64,000 nt of DNA from Acanthornis magna (taxonomy: Eukaryota; Chordata; Aves; Passeriformes; Acanthizidae): NCBI GenBank assembly GCA_036785705.1, contig JAWUZG010000332.1:4774001-4838000 (forward strand). Reading direction: 5' to 3'. The notes under the pieces were generated by a model that did not search any database, had not been told where the DNA came from, and saw only the letters and a list, made by a program, of their open reading frames with translations. The translations under genes were made by a program, and so were the position numbers. Below are positions 54,090 to 63,851 of this stretch, piece after piece (position 1 is the stretch's first letter; each line of letters starts with the position of its first letter).

Positions 54090-54575
54090 CAAAATGCCTT
54101 GATGCCCTGTGGCCCCGAGAAAAAGCCATTTGCCATCGCTGCTGCAACCCTGTGCATGTCAGAAATACGGCTCCTGCGGGCACAGCTCCAGTCAGGAAGA
54201 GCCAGAGCACTCCACGGGCAGAGAGAGTCATGTGAAAAATGCTCTTGTTCCCTCTTAAGATGCTCGGAAGCAGCCTGAGGGCTTTAGCACTGTGCCGCTT
54301 TGGTTTAAGTTTCTCTAATGAGGTTTGCCTTCTATTACTGTCAGGGAACATTTTTCATTGTTGAAGCCACTGTAAATGCAAAGCCTTAAAAATGAGTTTC
54401 CATTTCAGATCTGACAGCTCAGCTGCTAATGTAAAATAGAGAAAAACCACAGATCAGGCTGCCTTTTAGTGCAATTAGCCCTCCAAATGGAGCAATTTAC
54501 ATTGGCACACTTGTGTATCTTCCTGCAGAAGGCAGGCAAAAAAGCCTCATTACTTAAGCGTAGACCTTTATGAGC
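54090..54575. promoter_or_regulatory. Candidate conserved island 30, about 480 bp
   Basis: The longest AT-rich, high-complexity block in the window. Words include GAAAAATGCTCTTGTTCCC near 54234, GGTTTAAGTTTCTCTAATG near 54303, TTTTTCATTGTTGAAGCC near 54350, GTGCAATTAGCCCTCC near 54469, AGCAATTTACATTGGC and CTCATTACTTAAGCG near 54546. No exon-like frame. It ends 290 bp before the six-frame minisatellite. Confidence 0.5.
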
Positions 54576-54867
54576 AGAAATGAGGGGAAAGAGAGGAAAA
54601 ACACGCCAGGGCTGGGAGCGCCGGGCTGTGCCTCCTCCCTGCGTGCCGACGTGCCGGGGAGACGTGGGGCTGGGCCAGGAGGGCCGGGCTGCCTCTGGAT
54701 CTGCACATGGAACCTGCCAGGATCTGTGCATGGAGCTGCCTTCCCATTGCCTTTGCACATGGAGTCGCCTTCCTGGTCCTTTCCCGGTGCCTTTCCCAAT
54801 GCACGTGCCCGTCACGGAGCCGTGGGTGTGTCGCTTGCCATGGGTGCAGTGACTGGGATGATTCCCC
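54576..54867. other. Single-copy GC-rich DNA
   Basis: No gene recognised. Local tandem around 54705-54765 (CTGCACATGGA-, TGTGCATGGAGC-, TTTGCACATGGAG-). Confidence 0.4.
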
Positions 54868-55385
54868 GTGCCACACGCTCGGTTCTCTGTGCCACACACT
54901 CAGTTCCCTGTGCCACATGCTCAGTTCTCTGTGCCACATGCTCGGTTCCCTGTGCCACACGCTCGATTTCCTGTGCCACACGCTCGGTTCCCCATGCCAC
55001 ATGCTTGGTTCTCTGTGCCACACACTCAGTTCCCTGTGCCACATGCTCAGTTCTCTGTGCCACACGCTCGGTTCCCTGTGCCACACGCTCGGTTCCCTGT
55101 GCCACATGCTCGGTTCCCTGTGCCACACGCTCGGTTCCCTGTGCCACACGCTCGGTTCCCTGTGCCACATGCTCGGTTTCCTGTGCCACACGCTCGGTTC
55201 CCTGTGCCACACGCTCGGTTCCCTGTGCCACACGCTCGGTTCCCCGTGCCACACGCTCGGTTCCCTGTGCCACACGCTCGGTTCCCTGTGCCACACGCTC
55301 GGTTCCCCGTGCCACACGCTCGGTTCCCTGTGCCACACACTCAGTTCCCTGTGCCACATGCTCGGTTCCCTGTGCCACATGCACT
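54868..55385. repeat. Minisatellite, 21-bp unit, ~25 copies, open in essentially all six frames
   Basis: Core unit TGTGCCACACGCTCGGTTCC plus C (21 bp, no length drift). Five frames are open across the whole array and the sixth at least over 55047-55340, because the unit has no stop codon on either strand. Heptapeptide artefacts result. Variation is concentrated at the two CpGs (CACGCTCGG becoming CACACTCAG, CATGCTCAG or CATGCTTGG). The middle (about 55055-55330) is most homogeneous; edges are more decayed. Confidence 0.98.
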
Positions 55386-56110
55386 GCCGTCCCTCCCCTG
55401 CCAGAGGGGTTGATGGATTAGAGGAGCTCAGCAATTTTTTAGTCCCTGCCAAAGCCTGTAGTGCTCTGTTGTCCTTTTTGTCATGTGCGCAGGTGACTCC
55501 ACTGCAGGGGTGTGTCATGCTCTGGGCACCTTGTGCCACTCTGCTGTGGGGCTGTGCCTTGCCCTGGAACCCTCACCACCCCACACAGGGCTGTTCCAGG
55601 CCTCAGTGACCCTGTGTCACCCTGCCTGGAGCTGTGTCATGCCACAGTGAGGTGCCACCTCACCGTGGGGCTGTGTCATGCCCTGGGAAATGGCCCACCC
55701 CACACAGGGCTGTGCCATGCCCTGGGGACTCTGTGCCACCTGCTGTGGGGTGGTGCAGGATCCCAAAATGCATTCCCCGAGGAGCTGCCATTTCCTTGTC
55801 AGCACCAGCCGGATTTGCATCCTCACTCCTGTCTCCGGCTCCGCGCCTGCATCCTCAATATCCACCCAAGGCCACAGCCCTGCGGCTCCAGCCTCTCTGA
55901 GAATGAAATAAGGTTTCTTCGAGGCCTCAGAGCTCTGATTCCCTCCTTGCTCCAGCCTCCTCCTCCCCCCCTTCCTGGCTCCATCTCTCTGGGTAATGAG
56001 GTTGGAACGGCTCCATCCAGCAGGTCTGTGAAGAACCCCTTCCCTGTGAGGGCAGAGCAGACCTTGGGCCCAGTCCAGCTGCTGCCAATTCCAGAGGCCC
56101 CTCCACGCAT
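55386..56110. other. Single-copy DNA with weak tandem words
   Basis: Between 55510 and 55745, GGGCTGTGTCATGCC and CTGTGCCACC phrases recur irregularly, suggesting an old decayed array. No gene. Confidence 0.4.
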
Positions 56111-56138
56111 TTATTAATCCCATTTGCAATGACAAAGG

Positions 56139-56168
56139 GGAGGAGGAGGAGAAGGAGGAGGAGGCGAA
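56139..56168. repeat. (GGA)n-rich run
   Basis: Interrupted GGAGGAGGAGGAGAAGGAGG tract ending in GAGGCG, followed by GGCAGGCAGGCAGG. Confidence 0.85.
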
Positions 56169-57050
56169 GGCAGGCAGGCAGGACAGCGGTGGGGCAGCTG
56201 GGAGGATCCAGGGATGGACACTGCTGGCCAGCAGGGATGGGGATGAGCTCGAGCTGTGTGGGTGGGATGTGCCACTGCTCCAGGCAGGGATAAATCAGAA
56301 TTAACTGGGCAGCTCCTGAGCTGCTTTGAACTGGGAATGGCCTGGCTGTGCTGGGGACTCCCAGCCTGGAATGGCCACTGAGCCTGGAATTCTAGCCTTT
56401 CCACTCCATCCCATCAGCTGGCCTCTCTTCCTGGGCATCCTGCACCCAAATCCATCGCTGTTCTCACCCCTCCAGCCCTCAGCGCAGGGATTTGATCCAC
56501 GGGTCTCATCCCAAAGCCCCTGAGCCCTCTGGGGAGCGAGGAGCTGGGCTCATGCCTCAGTGTGGGGGCACAAAGAGGTGGAGCAAGGGTGGGGATGGCG
56601 GTGGCTCACACACAAGGAGAAGCAATTCCAGAGGCCTGCTCTGCTCCCTTTGGCCATCAGACCTGTCTCCCACCCCCACGTGAGCCTGTCAAGCTGACAC
56701 CACACATTTCCCACACACCTGCGCTGGCTGGCACTGGTGACACCGCCTTCCCCCGGCTCCCCTGACATCCAGCCCTGAACAAGCCTCTCCATGGCGCTGC
56801 CCAGGACAGATGTCAGGCCGACCTTTTCAAACAGCAGCGTGACACCAGCCTGCTCTGCTCACCTGAAACCTCCCCGCTGCTCATCCCTGCCATGGCAGGA
56901 CACAGCTCCACATCCCACTCTTCCCACCTCCCGCTCCCTGTCCTCACCTCTGGCACCTCCATCACAGAAATCACCTCCTCATCTCCTCCTCTCTCCCAGC
57001 CGGGCCCCGTGGGAGGACACGGCACATCCTGAGCCACCCATCCCAACCCC
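56169..57050. other. Single-copy DNA
   Basis: No gene recognised. Confidence 0.45.
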
Positions 57051-57550
57051 CTCCGGATGCCGCAGGTGTCCCAACGCCGTTTCCCATTGTCTCTCCAAGT
57101 TGTTTTGTCCCTTTACAAGGTTGGAAATGATCCGCTTCCCGTCCCCGTTATCGCCGCTTTCATTCTCTCCAGCTGCTCTCACTTTTGTCTGACGCCGCCC
57201 GCTTTTCTTAACAGGCCTCTGCTCTCCTGATTGAAGGATTGTCTCCTTGGGTGGCTGGGAGAGTATTCTTCACAGCTTGGAATTATGATTCAAATTTCTC
57301 CGTTTAAATGTGCTCTTCCAGCTGATTCAGCTCCTGATTGTTTCCAGCGTGGTGGAACTGGCCCGCTCGATGCCGGAGCGTGTTTGGCGTCAGGGGGACT
57401 TGGCTCCAGCCACACCGTGGCCTCTCGCACCTGAGCAGCCACTGCTTTCCAGCCTGGAGATCAATTCCTCTTTATCAGCCAGGAGCGGGCAGATCCCGGC
57501 TTCCCTCCGCTGCCTGGAACAGTTTTTTTATGGAGGGTATTGATTTGGCC
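57050..57550. promoter_or_regulatory. Candidate conserved island 31
   Basis: Mixed composition, complex sequence: CCCATTGTCTCTCCAAG near 57086, CCGTTATCGCCGC near 57145, CTCCTGATTGAAGG near 57224, GAATTATGATTCAAATTTC near 57280 (contains the near-palindrome GAATTATGATTC), CAGCTGATTCAGC and CCTGATTGTTTCCAGCG near 57331, and CAATTCCTCTTTATCAGCC near 57463 (GATA-like). Regulatory role inferred. Confidence 0.4.
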
Positions 57551-57689
57551 CCTTTGGGTAGTGGCGAGTGTGAGACGCAGGCAGGACACGAGATTAGCAG
57601 AGCTCCCCTGCTGTCCCCCCCCGCCAGGCAAGAGGCGTTTCAGGAGTGCTTTGGCTCCCGGAGGATCAGCTCTGTTACCTGGAGCAGCC

Positions 57690-58095
57690 TGACCTGCATG
57701 GACACCTCCCACTGTCCCAGGCTGCTCCAAATCCCAATGTCCAGCCTGGACTTGGACACTGCCAGGGATCCACAGCTTCTCTGGGCACCTGTGCCAGGGC
57801 CTGCCCACCCTCACAGGGAGGAATTCCTTCCCAATATCCCATCTGTCCCTGCTCTCTGGCAGTGGGAAGCCATTCCCTGTGTCCTGTCACTCCATCCCCT
57901 GTCCCCAGTCCCTCTCCAGCTCTCGTGGAGCCTCTTTAGGCACCGGCAGGGGCTCTGAGGTCTCCCTGGATCCTTCCCTTCTCCAGGTGGGCACCCCCAG
58001 CTCTCCCAGCCTGGCTCCAGAGCAGAGGGGCTCCAGCCCTGGAGCAGCTCCATGGCCTCCTCTGGACTCATCCAGCTCATGCTGCAGCTGGCAGT
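57690..58095 (-). mobile_element. CR1 LINE fragment, minus orientation, internally deleted
   Basis: Starts within the CR1 at CCCACTGTCCCAGGCTGCTC (the extreme 3' terminus is missing), continues through CTGGGCACCTGTGCCAGGGC, GTCTCCCTGGATCCTTCCCT and CCATGGCCTCCTCTGGACTC. It closely parallels the 17711 copy. A GGGGCAGC block present there is absent near 57768. Confidence 0.92.
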
Positions 58096-58606
58096 GGCAG
58101 CTTGTCCTGATGTTTTATTGATGCCCAGAGGTGCTGGCAATGGGCACAGGTGTCAGCATCCCGATGGGAACTGCTGAGCTCTGTTTCCCCAGCCTTCACT
58201 CCAGAGACTCCCCAAATCACGGATGGCTCATCCACACGTCCCTAGACATGGGCCAAAACAGCGTCCAGCCCTCCCCGAGGGCTTTGCAGCTCCTTGAGGC
58301 TCCCCATCCCAATGGATTTAGATGCCATCAGTCCCCAGGTGACATCTGGGTCAGGATCTGCCATCTGCTGGTGGCCTGTTTGGGGTCAGAGCCAGCATAG
58401 AGCCAAAAGCTCCCTGACACTGCCATGGTCCTCCCATTCCTCTGGCCCCAGGAGCTTTCCATTGCCCGTGGTTACTGTTGGATCCTCTCTGTGCCCTCTC
58501 CAGCTTGGATTTTTAGCTCTTGCCTTCCGTAAATCCAACCCTGTCCCCCACAAGCTGAAGCGCTCCGCACGTGGCAGCCATCGGCCCCTGCCTGCTCCAG
58601 TCCCTG
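58096..58606. other. Single-copy DNA
   Basis: No gene recognised. Confidence 0.4.
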
Positions 58607-58796
58607 CTGCCCTGTGCCATGGGCACTGCCAGAACCTCTTTATGCGGAATTCATCATCCTGCCCTGTGCCATGGGCACTGCTGGAACCCTGCCCTGTGCC
58701 ATGGGCACTGCTGGGATCCTGTCCTGGGGGACTGAGCATCCTGCCCTGTGCCATGGGCACTGCCAGAACCCCTTTATGGGGGATTCAACATCCTGC
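58607..58796. repeat. Tandem repeat with alternating 52/30-bp spacing
   Basis: CCCTGTGCCATGGGCACTGC recurs at about 58610, 58662, 58692 and 58744, with spacings of 52, 30 and 52 bp. Both long spacers contain a TTTATG(C/G)GGGATTCA-type segment, so a composite unit was duplicated. Confidence 0.88.
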
Positions 58797-59130
58797 CAGG
58801 AGCCATGGGGTGATGCTGACACTCCTTTCTCACAGCTCTGGGATGAAGAGCCGAGGGGGACAGGCTGACAGCAGCGTGGGGTGACACTACGTGTGCCCGA
58901 GTGTCCCTGTGTGCCAGGGCTGATGTGGCTCCACAAAGTGCTTCCTGTGCCTTTTGTGTAATTTATGAGGGCTCCTCCAGCAGCACGGCCTGGGGAGAAG
59001 AGTGGAAATGGGATGAGGCACTGCGCTCATCCCCTGTGTGACCGCAGCAGCCCTGGCAGGGCTGTGGGCTGAGGATGGGGATGGGATATGGGACAGGGAT
59101 GTGGGACAGGGATGTGGGACGGGGTGCTCA
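58797..59130. other. Single-copy DNA with small 15-bp tandem
   Basis: GGGACAGGGATGT repeats with 15-bp period at 59084-59120 (about 2.5 copies). No gene. Confidence 0.5.
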
Positions 59131-59345
59131 GCTGAGGGAACCCAACTCGCCCCATTCCTTCACACGGAGCTGTCCCTCTCCTGGCACCAAACCTGAGAAT
59201 TTTGAGCTAAAACCAATTCCATGTACAAGGCAACGAGCAGCTGCATTTTTCATGAGCCAGATGAGCAAACAAAACAAGGCTTTTGCAAGCGGGAAGAACC
59301 GGCCCTGCCGCTCATGGTCACTAAGCAGATGAGCGAGGAGCGGCT
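59130..59345. promoter_or_regulatory. Candidate conserved island 32
   Basis: GAATTTTGAGCTAAAACC near 59197, GCTGCATTTTTCATGAGCC near 59240, AAACAAAACAAGGC near 59265 and CATGGTCACTAAGC near 59314. Moderate evidence only. Confidence 0.35.
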
Positions 59346-59605
59346 CTGACAGCCCGTCGTGTTCCCGGGATCCGCACACAGGATCCGTCCTCACTTCCCA
59401 GCCTCCAGCCAGCTTTTCACACCAGCAGCGGCAGCGGTGGCCACGCCGGGCTCCCTGGAGAGGGGTGGGGACAGCGACACCGGCACGCTCTGCTCGCACG
59501 TCCCTCTGCTTCCCTGCTCCTGACACCTCCCCTGCCTCACTCCCCCCAAACCAGCGCCAGCACCAGCAACTCCTCCCGGGGGAAGAGCTCCGGGACTTGT
59601 TGCTA
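59346..59605. other. Single-copy CpG-containing DNA
   Basis: No gene recognised. Confidence 0.4.
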
Positions 59606-59665
59606 TTTTATTTCCTTTTTTTTTTTTTTTCTGGGTTTTGAACAATTAATTAAAACCCAGTGCTG
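59606..59665. repeat. T15 run and AT-rich patch
   Basis: Fifteen T (59616-59630) followed by TTTTGAACAATTAATTAAAA near 59635. Small AT patch, perhaps the edge of an island. Confidence 0.8.
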
Positions 59666-59945
59666 GTGTCCCAAAAGACGTTGTGGAAAAGCAGAAAGCC
59701 GGGAGCAGCCGGGCTGTCAGGCAGCTCAGGGATGCCCCTCTGTGCTCCACCACGCTGGGGGGCACAGGCAGAGGGGCTGCAGGGTTCAGCTCTGGGGTGG
59801 TGTCACTCACCAAGGCACAGAGGGACCCTGCCAGTGTCCCCCCAGCCGTGCTGAAGGATGGAGCCACGTCCCAGAGCTCCCAGGGCCTCTCCAGAGCAGC
59901 AGAGCTTTGCTGAAGCCTTCCGCTGTGGCATGAAACTGTGATTTA
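59666..59945. other. Single-copy DNA
   Basis: No gene recognised. It may include the decayed 5' part of the CR1 that follows. Confidence 0.4.
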
Positions 59946-60160
59946 ATCTGGATATTAGGAAAAGGTTCTCCCCCCAGAGGGTGCTCGGGCACTGAACCGG
60001 GGAATGGTCACAGCCCCAGAGCTCCAGGAGTGTTTGAACAATGCTCCCAGGAATGCACAGGGTGGGATTGTTGGGGTGTCTGTGCAGGGCCAGGAGCTGG
60101 ATTGATGATCCCTGTGGGTCCCTTCCAACTCAGCTATTCCATGATTCTCTAATTCTGTGA
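59946..60160 (+). mobile_element. CR1-like fragment, second subfamily, plus orientation
   Basis: CTGGATATTAGGAAAAGGTT, CCAGAGGGTGCTCGGGCACT, TGGGATTGTTGGGGTGTC, GGGTCCCTTCCAACTCAGC and a terminal TTCCATGATTCTCTAATTCT plus GTGA. Same subfamily as 23086 and 50420 but in the opposite orientation. Confidence 0.9.
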
Positions 60161-60582
60161 TTTCCCAGCAGTGCTGGGCAGTCAGGACCATCCCTCTGGG
60201 ATGTGGTGGCAGCTGAGGCACAGCGAGGGCAGCGCCTGTGAGTAACCACCACACTCACCAGGCTCAAGCCTTTGATTTTGGAGCTGTCTAGACGGGAGCC
60301 CCATCAAAGCCCAGGAGCTGAGGGAGAGCATTCGTGAGGCACCTGGAGAGAGCACTCAGCGCAGCCCCTGCTCCTCAGAGCTGCTTCCAAAACCTTCTGA
60401 CTCACACACTAATGAGCAGCTTCCCTAAGGACCACTGGAATTGCTGCCACAGCCCCAGGTGGAGCACTGGGAGCCTGGGAAGGGACCTGGCGGGTTATTT
60501 TTACCTGCAGAAAGAGGGGATTTGAGCCTAGGGCTCCATGGATGTGATGGAGATGTTCTCCCGGGGGATGGGACTGGGGTTT
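60161..60582. other. Single-copy DNA
   Basis: No gene recognised. Confidence 0.4.
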
Positions 60583-60606
60583 GGGGGGGGGGTGGGGTGG
60601 GGTGGG
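60583..60606 (+). other. G-quadruplex motif with single-T loops
   Basis: Ten G, T, four G, T, four G, T, three G. All loops can be one base, the most stable intramolecular class in general biochemistry. Confidence 0.9.
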
Positions 60607-61800
60607 ATGTGCTGTGGGGCTGGTGGGGTTTAATGGGGAGGTGGCTGTGGTGTGACTGACGTGTCCAGAAGGGACATTGGAGGGTGTGGGGTGACTTCAC
60701 CCTCCTCACTCCTCCCCTTCACTCAAAGTGAATCCTTGTTTTAATGATAAATAGGAACCAGAGCCACAGAGCCAACAGGGACCGATGTGTCTCCATCCCT
60801 CCTCTCCCGGTGTGTGCCCAGCACCATCCCAGGAGGAGAGCCTGCTCCATAAATCCAGTGAGGAGGAATCCCAGGGAGCCAGCGTGAGGGATCTTGTCCC
60901 AGCCAGATCCAGGATTTTCCCAACCTGTGCCATGCCCAGCATGACTGTGGGGAGACAGGATAATCCCACTGCAGCTCAGGCCATGCCAGGTCTCCCACCA
61001 GCACTTGATCCATTTGGAGCTCTGGAAGGAGCATGGCTAAGCTGGGATATGGGGTCCCTGATCTAAAATCCATGCTGGGTGCTGGCGGATGGCTCCACGC
61101 CTGCAATAGGAATGGCTCAAGCCCTGGGACTGGGACGTGTTCCCAGCCCTGGACTTGTTCCCAGCTGGCAGCACCTCCAGGGTGCACATTCCCTGTGGGT
61201 GTCCCAGCCTTGGGTGCCTTCCCTTCATCCCAAGGCGTGGGTGGGTGGGAAGTGTGCACCCCAGGAGCCAGCCCTCCCCAAAAGGCTGTGATGAGGCTCC
61301 ATTTGGGGCTGCTCTGCTGTCCCCTCCTCGCCAGGGGACAATCCCTTGGAGCGGGCGGTCCCCAGTGCAGCAGCTCTGTGTTCCTCATGCTGCCAGATTG
61401 CCAGGGAGCTTTTCTGGGAGGTTTGCTGTGGTTTGGGGGATCACTGGGAGGTTTTTTGGGGAGATGAATGGTTTTGGGGGCCAGCAGCTGTGGGTGAGCG
61501 CCATGGCTGTGGGTGAGTGACAGCAGAGCAGCCAGGGCAGGGAGTGTCATGGGGGCACAAACTGGGGAGACCCCAAACCTGTGGCACCCCTGGGGACACC
61601 CAGTCCAGATGAGGGACATCCTGAGAGTCCCAGGAGCCTGGAGTCTTCTTCTGCCCCTTTTTTGGGGTGCAGAGGTGCCACCACAGCAGTGGGTGCTGTG
61701 CTTGGAGCCCTGGGGACCCCGAAGACACCTCGCAGTGCCAGCACAGCAGTTCTGGGGAGGCCCTTAGCAACAAGGAGACTTCGTGCCCATTCGGAGGGAA
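60607..61800. other. Single-copy DNA, no gene seen
   Basis: About 1.2 kb. A 292-codon minus frame (60741-61619) is Pro/Trp/Ser-rich with no domain. Confidence 0.5.
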
Positions 61801-61900
61801 ATGGAGCTGCTGGAGTCAGAGTAAATAATTAAAGTTGGAAGTGCGGAGGAGAAAGCCGAGATAACGGAGGCAGCTCAAGCAGAAAACCTGGGATTCGCTG
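61800..61900. promoter_or_regulatory. Small candidate island 33
   Basis: GTCAGAGTAAATAATTAAAG and AAGCCGAGATAACGGAGGC. Short and weak. Confidence 0.3.
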
Positions 61901-62108
61901 CCGTCAGCTCTCCCGGGCACGGCCGCCCCGGGGGCTGTCCCTGCCCTGTCCCCAGCGTCCCCCCCTCCCCGGCCGTGGATTTGCCATCTCCCACCCCTTT
62001 TCACGCCTCAGCCGCTGGTTTTCACACTGTGCTGGTGCCGCTGCATCTTGGCCCATCCATCCATAACCCCCGGGGGGCTTCCCAGAGCAGCCTCACTGCC
62101 AGCCTTCA

Positions 62109-62140
62109 TCCTCCTCCTCCTCCTCCTCCTCCTCCTCCTC
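62109..62140. repeat. (TCC)n microsatellite
   Basis: About ten perfect TCC/CTC triplets, a second such array after that at 9070. Confidence 0.96.
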
Positions 62141-62194
62141 ATCTCGCTGCCCCCATGGCCCAGGGAAGCCCCTTCCCACGTCCGCGCCCATTGA

Positions 62195-62510
62195 TCCGCC
62201 TTGTTTTGCTGCTCCCTCCTGTGCTTCATAAATGTCAACTTTTTTCCTCTGACAAAGAAATTTTGTGGTAATGACTCTTTGTGCCACTTCTAAATCCCCA
62301 ATTACATAAGGAGCAGCAGCACAAAGCCATTCCCTTTGGTGGAAATCTCCGCGTAATCCCTTTTCCAGAGAAGCAGCCCGCCAGTGACACGCTTCTAACT
62401 CTTTGTTTGTTCTTTTGGATCAAATCTAACTGATTGCCGTGACTAATTAACTTTCCCTTTCTTCGGGCCTCTGTTGTCTTAATTAATTTCACAAATGCTT
62501 CGTTCCCAGC
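62195..62510. promoter_or_regulatory. Candidate conserved island 34
   Basis: TTCATAAATGTCAACTTTTT near 62224, GACAAAGAAATTTTGTGG near 62250, CCCCAATTACATAAGGAGC near 62296, CTAACTGATTGCCGTGAC near 62426, TGACTAATTAACTTTCCC near 62440 and GTCTTAATTAATTTCAC near 62475. About 300 bp, AT-rich and high in complexity. One of the best enhancer-like blocks at the right end. Confidence 0.5.
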
Positions 62511-62888
62511 TCCCAGGCAGCTCCCAGGCTCGGTGGTGCAAAGCACCGGCAGCAGCAGTGGGGCCGGGCGGGTGCCTTGGGGCAGGGCTGACCTTGCTGC
62601 CAGCGGCGTTCCATGGCACAGAGGGCCACCCTGCCTGTCCCCAGTGCCACCACGCCCCTGAGTGGGCTGCAGGGACCCCTGGGCACCGATGCTGGCATGT
62701 GGCAGGGCAGAGGGTGGCTTGTAGGAGGTGTGGATGGACAATCTCCCACTGTTCCTTGTGCAGGGTTTAATTCAGGTCCTCTCCACTTCCAGCTCCTGCC
62801 AGATCCTGATTTTTGCCCAGGGTACTTCCCCTGCCCTGCAAGCCCCTCATGAATCAACACCCAGATGTGGAGAAATCCAGCCCAGAAA
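62511..62888. other. Single-copy DNA
   Basis: No gene recognised. Confidence 0.4.
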
Positions 62889-63082
62889 TGTTGGAAGGGA
62901 CCTTAAAGCTCTTCTCATCCCAACCCAACTCCCACTGCCATGGGCAAGAACACTTTCCACTATCCCAGGCTGCTCAAGGCCTTATCCATCCTGGCATCCA
63001 CAGCTTCCCAGGGCATCCTGTGCCAGGGCCTCCCCACCCTCACAGGGAAGAATTCCTTCCTAAGTAAAGAATTTCTTCCTAA
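62889..63082 (-). mobile_element. CR1 LINE 3' fragment, minus orientation
   Basis: TGTTGGAAGGGACCTTAAAG, then CCAACCCAACTCCCACTGCC and ATGGGCAAGAACACTTTCCA, ending with GGGAAGAATTCCTTCCTAAG and a partial tandem copy AAAGAATTTCTTCCTAAAG. More decayed than the 22481 copy. Confidence 0.88.
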
Positions 63083-63400
63083 AGTAAAGCCTGGTGAAAT
63101 CCTGCTGCAAGGGGTTGGTTTGGTGCCGTCCTGTCCCATTCTCTTCCTGCAGGATCCTGGCACAGTGGCCACCACCATGTCCCACCCCAGCTGTCCCTCC
63201 AGGCCCCCCAATGCCTGTGACACCCCCAGCACCACTTGGATCCATATCCCACGTTCTGCAGCGATGGGCACATGGATCTCAGGGTCAGGTCTGTGCCATG
63301 GATGTGGATCGCTCTGCGATTATCCCCCGGACTGGGTTTTTCCCAGACAAGGGTTGAGTTCAGCTCTAAAACCTGTCCTGTTGTCCCAAGCAGCTGCACA
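63083..63400. other. Single-copy DNA
   Basis: No gene recognised. Confidence 0.4.
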
Positions 63401-63620
63401 ATGGAGCTGCATATTCATGAAGGCGCTGCATTGCACAGGGCTGATGGCAGAATTGAGATCTTATCAGCTGCTTCCAGCAGCCCTTGTGGTGGCTCTTATC
63501 AGTCCTTTCCTATCTGGGGTCTGCCCTGGATGAATAAACATCGCAGCTCTTCCACTCAAAGGCTCTTGGGCTGTGGAGTGCAGCAGGAGATGCTCGGTGC
63601 AGATAAAGAGCAGCAGCCTG
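63400..63620. promoter_or_regulatory. Candidate GATA-rich regulatory element
   Basis: CTTATCAG occurs at 63460-63467 and 63495-63502 (same orientation, 35 bp apart), and AGATAAAG lies near 63601. The first overlaps an E-box, CAGCTG; read on the minus strand, CTG, nine bases, then GATAAG resembles the GATA/E-box composite. GCATATTCATGAAGGC near 63408 precedes. Function inferred. Confidence 0.45.
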
Positions 63621-63851
63621 GCTGAGATCCCTGCCAGCGCTCCTGTGCCCCAAAAGTGGGGCTGGTGGCCCCTCTCACTCTGTGGGGAGGGCTCTGCTCC
63701 ATGGGAAGGTCCCAAACTGTGCGGGAAGCTGGGGCAGGTGGAGGGAACACACTTCAGACACTGCTCCAGGCCCTGATGTGGCAGAGTTGTGCGGCCATGG
63801 TGCCCCATGTGGCAGGAGGTGACAGGGCCATGAGAGTGGAAGGATGCTGTG
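63621..63851. other. Single-copy DNA
   Basis: No gene recognised. Confidence 0.4.

Noticed and set aside
54568..55609. Heptapeptide repeat proteins on both strands
   Set aside because: Each frame of a stop-free 21-bp repeat gives one. Real coding would favour a single frame.
57205..57240. Possible splice acceptor (CTTTTCTTAACAG)
   Set aside because: The downstream frame is short and matches no known protein; isolated acceptor-like words are common.
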